From positions 10,827,564 to 10,891,563 of the forward strand of contig NC_023751.2 in the NCBI RefSeq assembly GCF_000499845.2: DNA of 64,000 nucleotides. The letters are read 5' to 3'. Made by a program: the position numbers and the translations under genes. The notes beneath the pieces were generated by a model, which saw only the letters and a list, made by a program, of their open reading frames with translations, was not told the origin of the DNA and made no database searches. The stretch's first letter is position 1, and each line of letters opens with the position of its first letter. The DNA comes from Phaseolus vulgaris. Taxonomy: Eukaryota > Streptophyta > Magnoliopsida > Fabales > Fabaceae. Of the stretch, positions 13,141 through 24,826 are shown piece after piece.

Positions 13141-13324
13141 TCTCACTATACAATTATTTCGTGTCTTTACATTGAATCCATATTTTTGTACAAAAATATT
13201 TTTCTTTTCAACTAGAATTTGATGCAAAGTTTTCGACATATCATAACTGAAAGATTTCAATTCAGCCACCAATTCAAGTTATATATATATATATGAGTTA
13301 TTATATTGAAAAATGGTATTTTGA

Positions 13325-13455
13325 CAATCGATAGAGTTGTATATGATTTTTGATATGATGAGTTTAAAAATAAATATATATAATAAAAGGTAAATTTAAA
13401 ATTAAATGATATAAAAAAATATTAAAAATAATAATATTAAAAATTGTAATGTAAT
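13325..13455. repeat. Dispersed AT-rich repeat, copy A
   Basis: The stretch GATATGATGAGTTTAAAAAT through to AATAATATTAAAAATTG matches 15205-15305 with few differences. The shared ATATATAATAAA(A)GGTAAATTT core argues for a common transposon end rather than chance AT-richness. Confidence 0.5.
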
Positions 13456-14572
13456 TGTATAAAAAAATATGAGTTATAAAGGTATAATTATCCTATTATA
13501 TTTTGGAAAAATATTTTTTAATATCATCACCCTATATTTTCTTATACCACGCATATCCACCCTCATGAAGAGAAGTGCAAAAAGGCATATTCATTCTCTA
13601 TTTTTTTTCTGTGATGTCGCTTTCATTCAAATTAAAATAAACCATTTTTTAGGATGCACTTTCGGTTGCTGACCTTGTAAGATTAGATTTGAGATTACAT
13701 TATGTTAATGTAAAACAGATGGAAAGTTGTCCTATGTCTAATCTCTCGGGTTCACTTTCCCTACGCTTCTCATTTCTAACCTTTATTATTTACTCATTTT
13801 CCCTGCGACAAGATTAACTTTAAGATAACGCCAACATGCACCTAGCAAGCTTTTCACCTTTTTTTTCCTTCTTCAATTGATAAACCAAAAAATAGCCACG
13901 CTGCACACAAGTCTCTCCCATTGAACATAAGTAATGAAAAAAACTATATAAGTGATGTGTTAATATATACTGAAAGTGCATTATTGCTGACATAGTTGGA
14001 ACTGTATAAACCATAACACCTAACGAGGAGCAAGAAATATAAGTAGTGTGTGACAATACAGCTACAAAACTTGAAGGGGAAAAGCAATTTAGCCACTTTG
14101 GTGCTTTGGGCATAAGATAATTAAGAAAAGCAGAAACTTTTCATAGAAGCTGTGGAGTCCCTTGCAACTTGACTGTTAAGTTTGTTTTATGTTGTTATTG
14201 TTAGCTTGAATATACACTAACATGAACACAATTCAGTGATGTGGAAGATGAAAATGAAGTGCTTTTTGAAGCACACATTAGAGTGAGGAAACAGCTGCTG
14301 ATTATGGACTGATTTCGTGGACCCACCTGTCCTCTATACCGTGCAAATTTAGATCTTCAAAGACGTACGGGTCATAAAAAAAAAGAAGGAAAATATAGTT
14401 TGACAATATTTTATTGTTGAGTTGCTTTGGTTGTTCGTTATTTAAGATGGAATGTGTTCCTTGGTTGAAGGTTGGTAAGACACTAGATCTTTATATACAA
14501 GAGTTGTACTACTCCTGAAGTGGTTCCCATTTATTTATTTTTTATTGCTGATAAAAAAAAATCTCTTATTCT
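13456..14572. other. Intergenic; repeat tail near 14510
   Basis: No gene is supported; the minus-strand open frame at 13820-14113 has no recognisable domain. The segment ACTCCTGAAGTGGTTCCCAT ... TTTTTATTGCTGATAAA at 14511-14553 recurs in similar form at about 59583-59633, so it is probably the end of a dispersed element. Confidence 0.45.
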
Positions 14573-15179
14573 TTGTTTGGATTGGGTGGGGAAAGTTGAG
14601 GATATGGGAAGTGGAAGTGTGAAGATTTGAGAAGAAAGTTGAGGGTGTTTGGATTAGAATATGTTAGAGTGGATGTCCGAATAAAGTTTATTGAAATATG
14701 TGAGTAATTTGATGGTTGTAAGAATATTTTTAATTATTTTTAATTATGTAAATTGTAATATTACAAATTTACGCTTGTGTATAAAAAAATCAGAAATAAA
14801 TGATAATTACTTTTCTTATTATAATAATACATTTTTTATTATAAATATATTTATATTTTAAGGTATATAAGTATTTTTTATTTTTTATTTTTATTATGAA
14901 TATATTAAATATTTTTTGGATATTTACAGTTTACATAGAATAAAATTAAATAAAATTAAGTAATTTAAATTATTTTTTATTATATATGAAGGGTAAAAAT
15001 GTAAATTTATTAATGCTTATGTGGCTTTCTCTTCTTTCATTGTTGTTTCTCTTCAATTATGCAAAACACCCAAAAGTATTTATCTTCCCCTCTCTGCGCT
15101 CTTCCTCCCTCATTCATCTCTGGATATAAACAAGGGATGCACTCTCACATCTGTGCGCGTGCATCCCCTAATCCAAACG
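14573..15179. mobile_element. Non-autonomous element with TTTGGATT terminal inverted repeats
   Basis: The left end TTGTTTGGATTGGGTGGGG is mirrored at 15163-15179 by CCCCTAATCCAAACG. The interior is AT-rich without a transposase. A related left half lies at 10885. Superfamily was not determined; hAT or Mutator-type are possible, and no clean target-site duplication was found. Confidence 0.5.
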
Positions 15180-15184
15180 CTATC

Positions 15185-15310
15185 ATAGAATTCTATGTAA
15201 CTCTTGATATAATGGGTTTAGATATAAATATATATAATAAAGAGTAAATTTGTAATTAAATGATATGAAAAATATTAAAATAATAATATTAAGAGTTGTT
15301 AATGTTTCAT
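15185..15310. repeat. Dispersed AT-rich repeat, copy B
   Basis: Counterpart of 13325-13455: TGATATAATGGGTTTAGATATAAATATATATAATAAAGAG and a long matching tail. Confidence 0.5.
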
Positions 15311-15789
15311 TAAAAAAAAATCAAATACAGTTCTCACTCTTTTTTTTTTCTCTTATGCTTCATCTAAGTTACCAAAATATAATATAATCCTTTGCAGACA
15401 CAGGCATGTTCCCTAAATCTTTAACTCCAAATCGATATACGAAATGATGTTTTTGACAACCTTGAGACTGAGAATTGCATACAAGTATTGTTGTGATGAT
15501 ACGTTATAGTCATGTCAAGATATTATGATTATAATTGAATTTTGATTATACGATAAAGTCATTAAAGTCATGTTACATTCATTTTTCACACCACTTATTC
15601 ATAATAACATTGTGACACTTTAACCCAACTTCCTAATTTTATAATTTTTTAAAATTTTATTCATTTTAATAATTAATGTGTGAAATCTTTTTGTTAAAAA
15701 ATCATCTATCCTTCACTCCACTTTTGCTCTTTGTGATATTACCTCAGCCTATCATTCAGCATCATTTACAACTCTATTTCTTAATATTA

Positions 15790-16049
15790 AGAAGTGGACT
15801 TTCCCCCTCACGCCGAGAGTGATAGATAGAAGCTCGTGCGTGAGACTATATATTATGGGTGGTCCGATAGCGGCACGATAGACCCAACAAATACTCGCTA
15901 GGATAGGTTCGAAATGGCTCTGATACCATATTACGAAGTGGACTTAAAGTCTAACTCAATCCCATAAAACCGGCTCATAGGGTTGAGGTTTGCACCCACT
16001 TATATACTATGAAAGGCTCTCATCTCTAGTCGATGTGGGATCTCCAACA
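15790..16049 (-). mobile_element. TRIM-like retroelement, one LTR plus primer site
   Basis: On the minus strand the LTR starts TGTTGGAGATCCCACATCG (16049 downward). It carries a TAGTATATAAGTGGG promoter-like block and ends beside the primer site TGGTATCAGAGC (15917-15928 on the plus strand). Beyond it, the internal part (CCTATCCTAGCGAGTATTTG...) matches the 12954-13070 segment. The second LTR is absent and there is no ORF. It is typical of legume terminal-repeat retrotransposons in miniature. Confidence 0.65.
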
Positions 16050-17940
16050 CTTAACAAAATAATAATTTATATAGTTCTATGATGAGTGTAAAAAAGAGAG
16101 AAATAGTGTAAATGAACCATGCTCCATAGAATAAAATGTGATGGATGTGAAACTATCATAATCCTTTTAAGAATCTTCTTAAAGTTATGGGAAAAGATGG
16201 TGTGACACTAATGTATTCTTTTTACATCCACCTTGCATAAAAATAATATATTGAATTAAGTTATATTTAATTATAAATATAAATTTAATCATAAATATAA
16301 AATTATAATAAAATGAATTCTGGGAGTAAAAAGTTCATCAGTAAGTTCCTAACATTATTTGGTTCTCTATTCTGATCTTCTAATAACACCATTCACATGG
16401 TGAGGACACAATCCCCTGGATGAAAAGTCCATTGTATAACAAGGCTGGAAACACAGATTAATACCACCAGCAACATTTTTCATCACAGTCAAAATTCCTC
16501 CATGTGATTTCTAGCCCTCCATGTGATTGTGAACTAAATTATTTACAACTCACCATATTATGTTGGCAATTATGATGTTATGGTTTATAGATAGTGCAGT
16601 TTTAATCTTTGCTCAACTATAGCAGCATTAATGATCCTAAACAAATGCTGCTTTTCTGCAAGAGGAAATATTGGATTCACTCTTTCTCATCATTACACAT
16701 AGCTTCATTTCCTTGAACAATACCTTCTCCTCTTCAGGTTCTCACTCGTTTAGCAATCTGTACTTATAATCTTCAAGCAAAAAATGTTACCTTCGGAGAA
16801 TCTTCTCCTTCCACATACTTCTAAAGCTACTATCTACCTGATTTGGCTAAGTTTTTGGATGAATAACACTATATAAGTTGATCTAACAGTATACCCTCCT
16901 CTTGGTGTTGTTTTTGTTCAGAGAAAAGATACAATCTTTTGAACTCCTTTTACTAAAGTTTTCCCCCCAAATTACCTATCCAACCAAAATATAGTGTTTG
17001 AACTTTTCTAGTTTTCCTATCCACCTCAAACCACTTATTAAGGCTGTCTCTTCCAAAGATCTTTCCACCGTATTGAAGGCTTTTTTGTTTCTTTTCAATC
17101 ACCACACTTAGAAACCAGGATCCTACTCCATAATGGATATAGTAAATGTTGTAACTTTATATCCAAACTACAAAGATCAAGATCAAGTAACAGTCGAATC
17201 TTGGCTGTCATGGTTTTGGGTTGAAGAAGCTCCTTTTATCATCTACAGACATTATTCTTTCGTGGGGTAGGGAGCATAAACGTTCTACAACCAACAAATC
17301 ACGTCCTTATTGTGTAAAAGAAATAGAAAAAAACGCAAAATGTTATAACAAGTAAGCGTTGCAAACGTGGTAGAGATAATTTTTCTTTGCATAATTGTAT
17401 TAAGAGGTGTACTTTTTTTCCTTATTAGTCGATGTGGTCTAACAGAATGTGTTACCAAATGTGGTGGTGCCAGTTTGCGTCTATCTCAACTAATAGTCTA
17501 GTTCAGTTTAGATCCGTAGTTTAAGGCATTATATTCATGCCAAGACAGGGGTGGGGTGTGGGAACTGATAGCGTGAACATGAAAATCCACGAGGATCACA
17601 TCAATAAATCAAAACGGTGTCATATGTTAAATTCTGTCCAAATAATGCCACTAAAATTCAGTAACTGTGAGGCATGCATGTGATGTGATGTGACAAGGAA
17701 TTCACAAGAACGAGTGAAAATCACAGGAGACAACACCTTCCTCGATTAAGGCAAAATCTGCGTTAGATATTTGCTTATATTTCACAGAGGTTAATTACGC
17801 TTTTAAAAAAGACATTCAAAATGAAAAGTTAAAGAAAACCACGTCCGTATCTAGGAATTTCAGAATGTGTCCCACTGTTTTGTTCGGAAAGCAACGGCTG
17901 GCATGAGCATCAAGTCACGCACTTTCTATACCCCCACTAG
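16050..17940. other. Intergenic, upstream of the RADIALIS-like gene
   Basis: No coding sequence or RNA gene is supported. The composition is less AT-skewed in 16600-17600, but no frame stays open and no domain was recognised. Confidence 0.45.
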
Positions 17941-17948
17941 TATATAAA
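17941..17948 (+). promoter_or_regulatory. TATA box of the RADIALIS-like gene
   Basis: TATATAAA about 95 bp before the ATG at 18042 and followed by GGGCACC. It is the best core promoter candidate for the downstream gene. Confidence 0.6.
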
Positions 17949-18041
17949 GGGCACCAACGCTAGTTCCCTTCAAAAATCATCACAAAACTCTATTGTAACA
18001 ACACTTGCTTCTCATAAGTGTTACTCGGTAGTACACCATCA

Positions 18042-18560
18042 ATGGCCTCAAGCCAGGGTTGGACACCGAAGCAGAACAAAAGATTTGAGAATGCCCTTGC
18101 CATCTTCGACAAGGACACCCCAGATAGGTGGCACAACCTTGCCAGGGCCGTAGGAGGAAAAACTGTGGAAGATGTCAAAAGGCATTATGAGAAGCTCGTG
18201 GAAGATGTGAAGCAGATTGAGGAAGGCCATGTGCCCCTTCCCAATTACCGAACTGTTGCAACTATGGCAGGCAGCATCAGAGGTTACAGTTACATGGATG
18301 CAGAAAACAGGTTATTATTTAATCAACCATTGTTTAGTTTCTGTATTCAATTCTCACATACTGGTCCAATGCAGTATTGTGTCAAGCTTGTATACATACA
18401 TACACATACACAAAAACTAGTTTGTTCATACATGACTAGATGTATGCAATGATAGAGAATTATAAGTATGAAGATTACTGTGATATTTGATTGTTGTTTG
18501 TTGCTTTGAGTGTGATTGTGTTTATGATAATGCAGGATGAAGGGCATGAGTCTGCAGTGA
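18042..18560 (+). CDS. RADIALIS-like single-MYB (SANT) protein
   Basis: Small nuclear SANT/MYB-like protein of the plant RAD/RL family. Members of this family (snapdragon RADIALIS) antagonise related MYBs by competing for partner proteins. Exons 18042-18310 and 18536-18560; the phase 2 intron sits in the Arg codon of E-N-R. The product is 97 aa. It begins [19 protein letters not shown], and the SANT tryptophans are at W-T-P, D-R-W-H-N and a hydrophobic replacement in helix 3. The [20 protein letters not shown] block is diagnostic, and the C-terminus RMKGMSLQ is family-like. The start is the first ATG 3' of the TATA box; upstream in-frame codons lack an ATG. A second family member is at 36543-37526 on the other strand. 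Confidence 0.93.
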
Positions 18561-21044
18561 AGGTTGATTTAGCAATAATATGGTGGATGGTGGGATTAGT
18601 AATTTAGTACTATAAAGTATTTTATTTGCTTTTTATTTCATTCCATATATATGCGAAGCATCAGTGCTTTGTGTTTCTGTTTCTATAAATGTAAAGATGA
18701 AACTGTCCCAAAGAGGGGCCAACCGGTCAATAGTAAAACATATAAACTCATTGGATGTCAAATTTTGTTATGTTATTCCTTTCTCTCTCCATGATTTAGT
18801 CCGCGTCATGAGAACTCTAATAAGTTGTAATAATATTTTGAAAGCTTATAATTTGATGATATTTTTAGTCTCTATAAATCTTACAAACAAAAAATAAAAC
18901 GATGATTGATAACAAAAATAAAAGAATTAAATTGAAATCTTATAAAACTAAATCAACAAAAGCAACTTTTGGAGCGCTCAAACTTCTTAATAAAGTGGTG
19001 GTTTATAATTTCTTAAGTTTCAAATAAATTTGAAAAAAATATCCATAAACACTAAATTTTGTATTTAGTTTTCATAAAAGCTACTTTTTTTTTAATATAG
19101 TTAATATTTCATTTATTCATATATATATATATATATATATTTATATTGTTGAGGAAACTTTTATCACATAAAACCTATGACTTACTTTATATTCAAAGTG
19201 ATATCATCAAGATTCAACTCTCAACCATTTATGTTAACTAATGTTAGTATCATATATTTACTTCATCAGAGACTATGTTATATTTCTTATTCATATATAA
19301 GATTCGCTTAATATATAGAGTTTGATATTATATTTTTAAAATTTATTCCGACAAAGTTAAGATAATATTTAGCTAAAGCTACATCACACAAGCATAATTT
19401 TTTTATTTATTTTTCGCTAGTATATTGATCATATGTACGCAAAAAAATAATACACCTGTTAGTGACAATCTAACCATTTTCAAACACCATAAATTGAGTT
19501 AGGCAATTGATTTTAAGTTTCACTATAAATTGAGTTAGGCAATTGATTTTAAGTTGAGTAATTGAATATTGTATTAATATAATGTGAATTATGCCGTTAT
19601 TAAATGGTCAAGTCTTTTTTTGGATCCGTCTTTTTTTTTATTGAAATTATGAGATCTATTATTATTATTAAACATGTTAAAGAGACAACTGGTTAGAGAC
19701 GTTTGAAACTGAAAAGTGATTTTTATCTTGGTATGCTCTGTTTTTTCTTTGAGACGTATCTTTCCCGTGTCTATCCAGAATAGATGGAATAACTGTTTAT
19801 CTTTTTGTAAATTATTGAATTTAAAGTTTCTCATATATATTAGAGAGGGAATTACGTTCATAAGTTTGTTTCATTAGGATTGAACAATACACTACTTGAA
19901 TATGTTTGGTATAAATATGCCATATAACATTTCGCTTAGGTTGTTCTAAGAAGATTTCTTTGTATTTCTTTGCATGAGTTTGATCTAGTCCTCCATGTTT
20001 GTTTGTTCTTTTTTTTTTTCTTGTATATTATATTTCACATGATGACATATGATTGATTGAGTATGAAGTATCAACTAACTTAGACGTCATGTTTCATAGT
20101 GATTTCTAAAAAAAAAAAAAAAAAAAAATTGGCTTCATCTATATTTACGACATTATAATTTTCCTAAACAATTTGTATTCGCTTTCATTTTAAATGTAAT
20201 CAACTAACTAGAAATCATTAATGGTATAACTTTAGAAGTATAATATTATAAAAAGTCAATACCTTAGGTAAATTCATGTCCACATTATTGGATGAAAGTT
20301 CAAAAATCATTTATATCATAATCCTTCAATAATTAGTTAAATATAAAATATTTTAAATTATTAAATCTTTATAACTAATGGGAAAATGACCTAATTCAAT
20401 TCATGCATAGCTAATAGCTATTGTTTCATTTATATAAGATATGCAGGATGATTCTCAAACTTTTCCAGCATGAATTCTTCATTAGTTGATAGATATATTC
20501 ATTCAATCATCTAAACAAAATTGAATTGATTAAACATGTGTTAGCCAAAGACAATAGAACTTTACTAATGAAACATGTGTCCACTAATTTATTTAGTACT
20601 TTATTCGTCTCCATGTGTCTACTCATAATCTTTTACCTCTTGAATCATGCGTCCAAGGTATTGTTAAAATAAATAAATAAGAGTTTAATGAAAGATAAAA
20701 TTTATCAACATGTGTTTAAAAACAATTCCCTAAATAACAATTAAATTCAGAAAAGACCACACATTTCAAACAATAAGATTTTGAAGGACAAAAATTTAAC
20801 TGCACAAAATCTCAGAATTCATTGTGAAATTACAAAAGAATCAACCAAAAAGAGTTTAGTATTTTATGCTGAGACAAAACGAAAGAATTACAAAAGAATA
20901 AAATAAAGAAAACTAAGAAAACCCGAATACTCTATTTTCAAACATGTGATTATTTATGATTAAATTTTAGTTTTCAACTTTATGATTATTTTTGCCAATT
21001 ACTATATATGATATGACAATTATAATTAATGTTAGAACTAAATT
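18561..21044. other. Intergenic, AT-rich
   Basis: Contains a (TA)n run at 19118-19140 and an A-run at 20107-20129. An approximately 35 bp unit (ATAAATTGAGTTAGGCAATTG core) is tandemly repeated twice at 19489-19557. No gene is supported. Confidence 0.5.
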
Positions 21045-21117
21045 GCAGCAGGTGAGACTCGAAACCAAGTCACCCCTTGAAGAATGTCCATTGAAGCTTT
21101 AACCATTACACCAGTCA
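21045..21117 (-). repeat. tRNA-derived SINE-like head
   Basis: On the minus strand, TGGTGTAATGGTTAAAGC resembles a pol III A box. About 35 bases on, TGGTTTCGAGTCTCACC resembles a B box with one extra T. It does not fold into a full tRNA with an anticodon arm by eye, so a SINE head or tRNA pseudogene is more likely than a working tRNA. Flanking sequence is AT-rich and the 3' boundary is unclear. Confidence 0.4.
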
Positions 21118-21289
21118 AATTTTGTTGTCATATTATGATTAGTATAATTATCAATATTAATATAATTAATAAAATAAAAATTAATAACATTCTTCATATA
21201 TTTAATATCATTATTATTATTAATATTGTTAAATATTTTTAATATTATTAAATATTATTAAATATTATTAATATTATTATTATGTATAT

Positions 21290-21588
21290 AATTATTATGA
21301 TAATAGGTGGTAGGTAATAGAGATCCGTTGGTGATAATTCGTAGGTAATAGAGATTCGTGAGTAATAGTTGGTAGGTAATAAAGATTCGTAAGTAAAAGT
21401 TTATAGGTAATAAGATTTGTGGGTAATAGTTCGTAGGTAATGCTGAATTTACCAACAGATTCAGAATCTGTGGGTAATGTCTGTAAGTAATGTTGTTCGT
21501 AGATAATATTCATAGGTAATGCTGAATTTACCCATAGACTCATATCCGTGGGTAAAAATCCATAAATAATACTGATTTTTTTTTAGTG
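21290..21588. mobile_element. CACTA (En/Spm-type) transposon end with subterminal repeats
   Basis: At 21300-21560 there are about ten short units of the type GTAGGTAATAGAGATTCGT, in both orientations near the end. They are followed by TTTTTTTTAGTG finishing at 21588. TAGTG is the mirror of the CACTA terminus, and arrays of subterminal repeats are typical of the superfamily. The other terminus and a transposase were not found, so only a fragment is claimed. Confidence 0.55.
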
Positions 21589-22954
21589 AAATACGATTAG
21601 ATTAATCTAATATATATTAAAACTTTAAAGTATAAATAAACTTATGCTCATCATGAATAGTACATACTTGAAAACATTCAATAATGTTTAAATGTAATTA
21701 AGCTTGAATTATGGATCAGCCGAAGTTAGGTATAATGTTTATAAGATATTTCATGCTTTGACCTTGAAGGTCTTATGTGTTTATAAAAGCAAGCAATCTT
21801 TAATAATAATTATGGTACATTAAAAAAAAAATTCTATATTGTTTAGAATCAAAATTTTATAAACATTTTTATTCTAAATTATTGAGAAATTTAAGGGAAA
21901 AAATGGTAAAGATAGATAACACAAACTATACATGCTACTAATGAGACCCTCTAATCTTTTATCTTTGATTGATTGGTGTTCTAATGCATATAAAAAAAAA
22001 AGGTGTCACGACATTTAGAATTCAAAATCAATAATAGTTAAGAAAAAGATTTCCTCCTTAACCTACTCTAACTCTGATTTCTTAATCCATAAAAAATGAG
22101 AGTTCATATAAGAAACAAAAGTGAACAATACTTAAAGATCATTATCGAAACACTATTACTAAAAGAAAAGTTCAAGACAATTATGAGGGTTAGCACATCA
22201 TTTAACCATTTGGCTTTAATTGAGATAATACTATGGTACACAGAAAAGTCTTACATTACTAAAAGCAAAAAGCAAAGTTAACAACCAATACCCACCATTT
22301 AAAAAATAAACTATATTATTTACATTTAAAAAAATCATTAAATATAAAGTAATTAAAGAGAAAAAAAAAGTTAGTTAAATTAGATATTATTTTAAAAATT
22401 AAAAAAATTATTGATATCTAGAATATTTTTTATTATTAATAAAATTTATAAAATAATTTTTAAATTAAGATTTTAGTTACCAATTTCATAATCTAAATTA
22501 ATTGGTAGTTGCAACCTTGATAGTTAATTAAATATTAATTTAAAAATTAGTTTATAGATTTTATTAATAATAAAACTAATTTATTGATAAAGTTTTTAAA
22601 CTTCAAAATAATATATAATTTAATTAATATAATAATAATTTTTTTAAAATTAGTTTTTATTTGATAATTTTTTAGTGTTACTTGATAATTAAAATAATAA
22701 AAATATCTAAAAAATATAACTATTATACATGGAAACAAATTGTTTCATAACTCGGGTTTAATGAAGCTAACGTGTTAATATATTTATCATTTATTTATTA
22801 AATTATGAATATTTTGGACTTGGGTTTTATTTATTATTTGATATTAAGTAGATTTTGAGCCATTTTAAAAAGGCTATTTAGAAGAATTATTCATTAAAGG
22901 GGATTTCCTTTAAAAAGAAGTAAGTATGTCAAGGTTATTTTATTTACTATTAAA

Positions 22955-22990
<36 letters not shown>

Positions 22991-24520
22991 CTCAATAAAA
23001 AAATCAGAATTACAAAATTTCATAAATTTTTAAAACTAATGGATACTTTATTAAGTTTATTTATTTTAACACAATATAATTTATTAGTGAGTAAACATCA
23101 ACTAAAAATACTTTATCTAAAAAACTAAAAAATATTAAATAATTAGTTTATCTGAAACTTGTTATGTATATCTATAAAAATAAATATATTTTGATTTAAC
23201 AATTAAATTTGTATTTTGTAAAGAATTAGTAAGGGATAAGTTTTCAAGACTTACTTCCTTAATTAAATCCTTATTTTCTTAGTTAAATCCGTTCTATTTT
23301 TAATTTGAATTATGTAAGTTCAAAAATTTAAATTAAAAAAAATACTCAATTATATGCCATTAGGTTCATAAAGAAATTAATTATTTTTATACACTACTCT
23401 GTGATATTATGAAAGAGAAATATGTGCACATCCAGATTGTATCTTTACATTTATTAATATGGTCACTCTGATGAGTATTTTCTAAACTATAGTATAATAA
23501 AGTTGCAATACTAGACATCATTTATTTTGAAAAATTATATAAAATACTCATAAAATATTTAGGGTGTGTAACACAAAATTATATTTTGTGATATACTGTA
23601 TATAATCAATATAATATAATTTCCTTCATTCAAATAAAACAATTTATTGAATTAAATGTATGCTTTATAAAATAAGAGATGGTTGGATTATAAGTAATAT
23701 AGTAATGATGCTTTAAAAATTATGTAAATAAAAGTTGCTTTAAAAATTTGGAATATAAAGTTAATTTTCGAATTTACAATTATATAATTTAGAATTTATA
23801 ATAATTTCTGATTACATAATTTGGTATATATAATAATTTTTGGATTATATAATTTAAAAATTAATTTCAAATTTTATAGTTTAAAATTTATTTTTATAAA
23901 AAAAACTTCGAAATTATATAATTATATAATTTGGAAGTAAATTTTAGAATTCGAAAGTTATAATGATTTATTTTAAATTTTATAATTAAAAATGATTTTC
24001 AAATAAAATTTAGAATATAAATTAAAAAAAAAGTATTTTTGGAATTTCAATAGTAATGATTATGAAGTTGTTGGAGCAAAGAAACTCTGGAGGTGCTGAA
24101 TAAATTACCAGTGTTCTATAAATGATTATGAATGCTTTTATTTCGTATGAGTAAATGTTATGTTTTTTTCATTAAGTTACGAAATAATAGATAAATAGTT
24201 GTTAATAATTAATAAAAATATTAAAGATGCGTGATTCTGTTGCTCATTATCTATTGCAACAAAGTAATTATTTTTCAAGTATACAAGATAATAATCTCAA
24301 TTATATATATGATATGATAATAACTGATATATAAGATAGGGGTAGGTATAGTAACTTTTGTTAAATTGTATCATATTAATTCAATTACTATGAAAAAGAC
24401 AAGGTTAATTTTGTCAGAAAAACATAATTTTCAAAAAATTGAGGCGCATTTAGAAAAAAAAAAGAGAGCGGTGTGCACAAACTCACAAAAAGAAGGGATC
24501 CTCGTGGACTGATTTCAGTG
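21589..24520. other. Intergenic, very AT-rich; fragment of foldback MITE family
   Basis: Contains a (TA)n run at 22963-22985. At 22475-22590 the sequence (TACCAATTTCATAATCTAAA ... TTAATTTAAAAATTAG) resembles part of the foldback elements at 53528-53826, but is diverged. Short open frames here are low-complexity and not called. Confidence 0.45.
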
Positions 24521-24521
24521 T

Positions 24522-24566
24522 GTTGGGCCTGCCTTTTGGGCCAACAGGAATATAAAGGTTCACGTG
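24522..24566 (+). promoter_or_regulatory. Promoter elements of the DNA glycosylase gene
   Basis: GTTGGGCC at 24522-24529 and its exact reverse complement GGGCCAAC at 24538-24545 form an inverted pair of plant site-II type (TGGGCC) motifs. A TATAAAGG follows at 24551-24558, then the G-box core CACGTG at 24561-24566. Site-II pairs are known in promoters of growth-linked housekeeping genes; the link here is inference. Confidence 0.5.
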
Positions 24567-24826
24567 CAGCACGCATTGCGAGATGGCGTGTGAGAAAGAA
24601 ACAAGAAAACCCACACCAAGTTAAGATCCAAGACGAAGACCAAGACGAAGAAAGGCAGCGAAACTGAAGAGAGAATGAAGAAAAAAATGATTAGAAGCAG
24701 TTCGATTAACGGAGAGTGAGTTACATCCATTATCATCATCATCATCATCATCACATTACATTCGTTCAACTTCAAACTCATTCAATTTCATTCACTTTCC
24801 TCAATCTCCAATTCAACTCCACACAT

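Noticed and set aside
16050..17900. Possible decayed coding sequence from its less AT-rich composition
   Set aside because: No frame could be followed and no motif recognised; left as intergenic.
24716..24826. His-rich in-frame extension upstream of the glycosylase start
   Set aside because: It has no ATG; it arises from CAT repeats in the 5' UTR.
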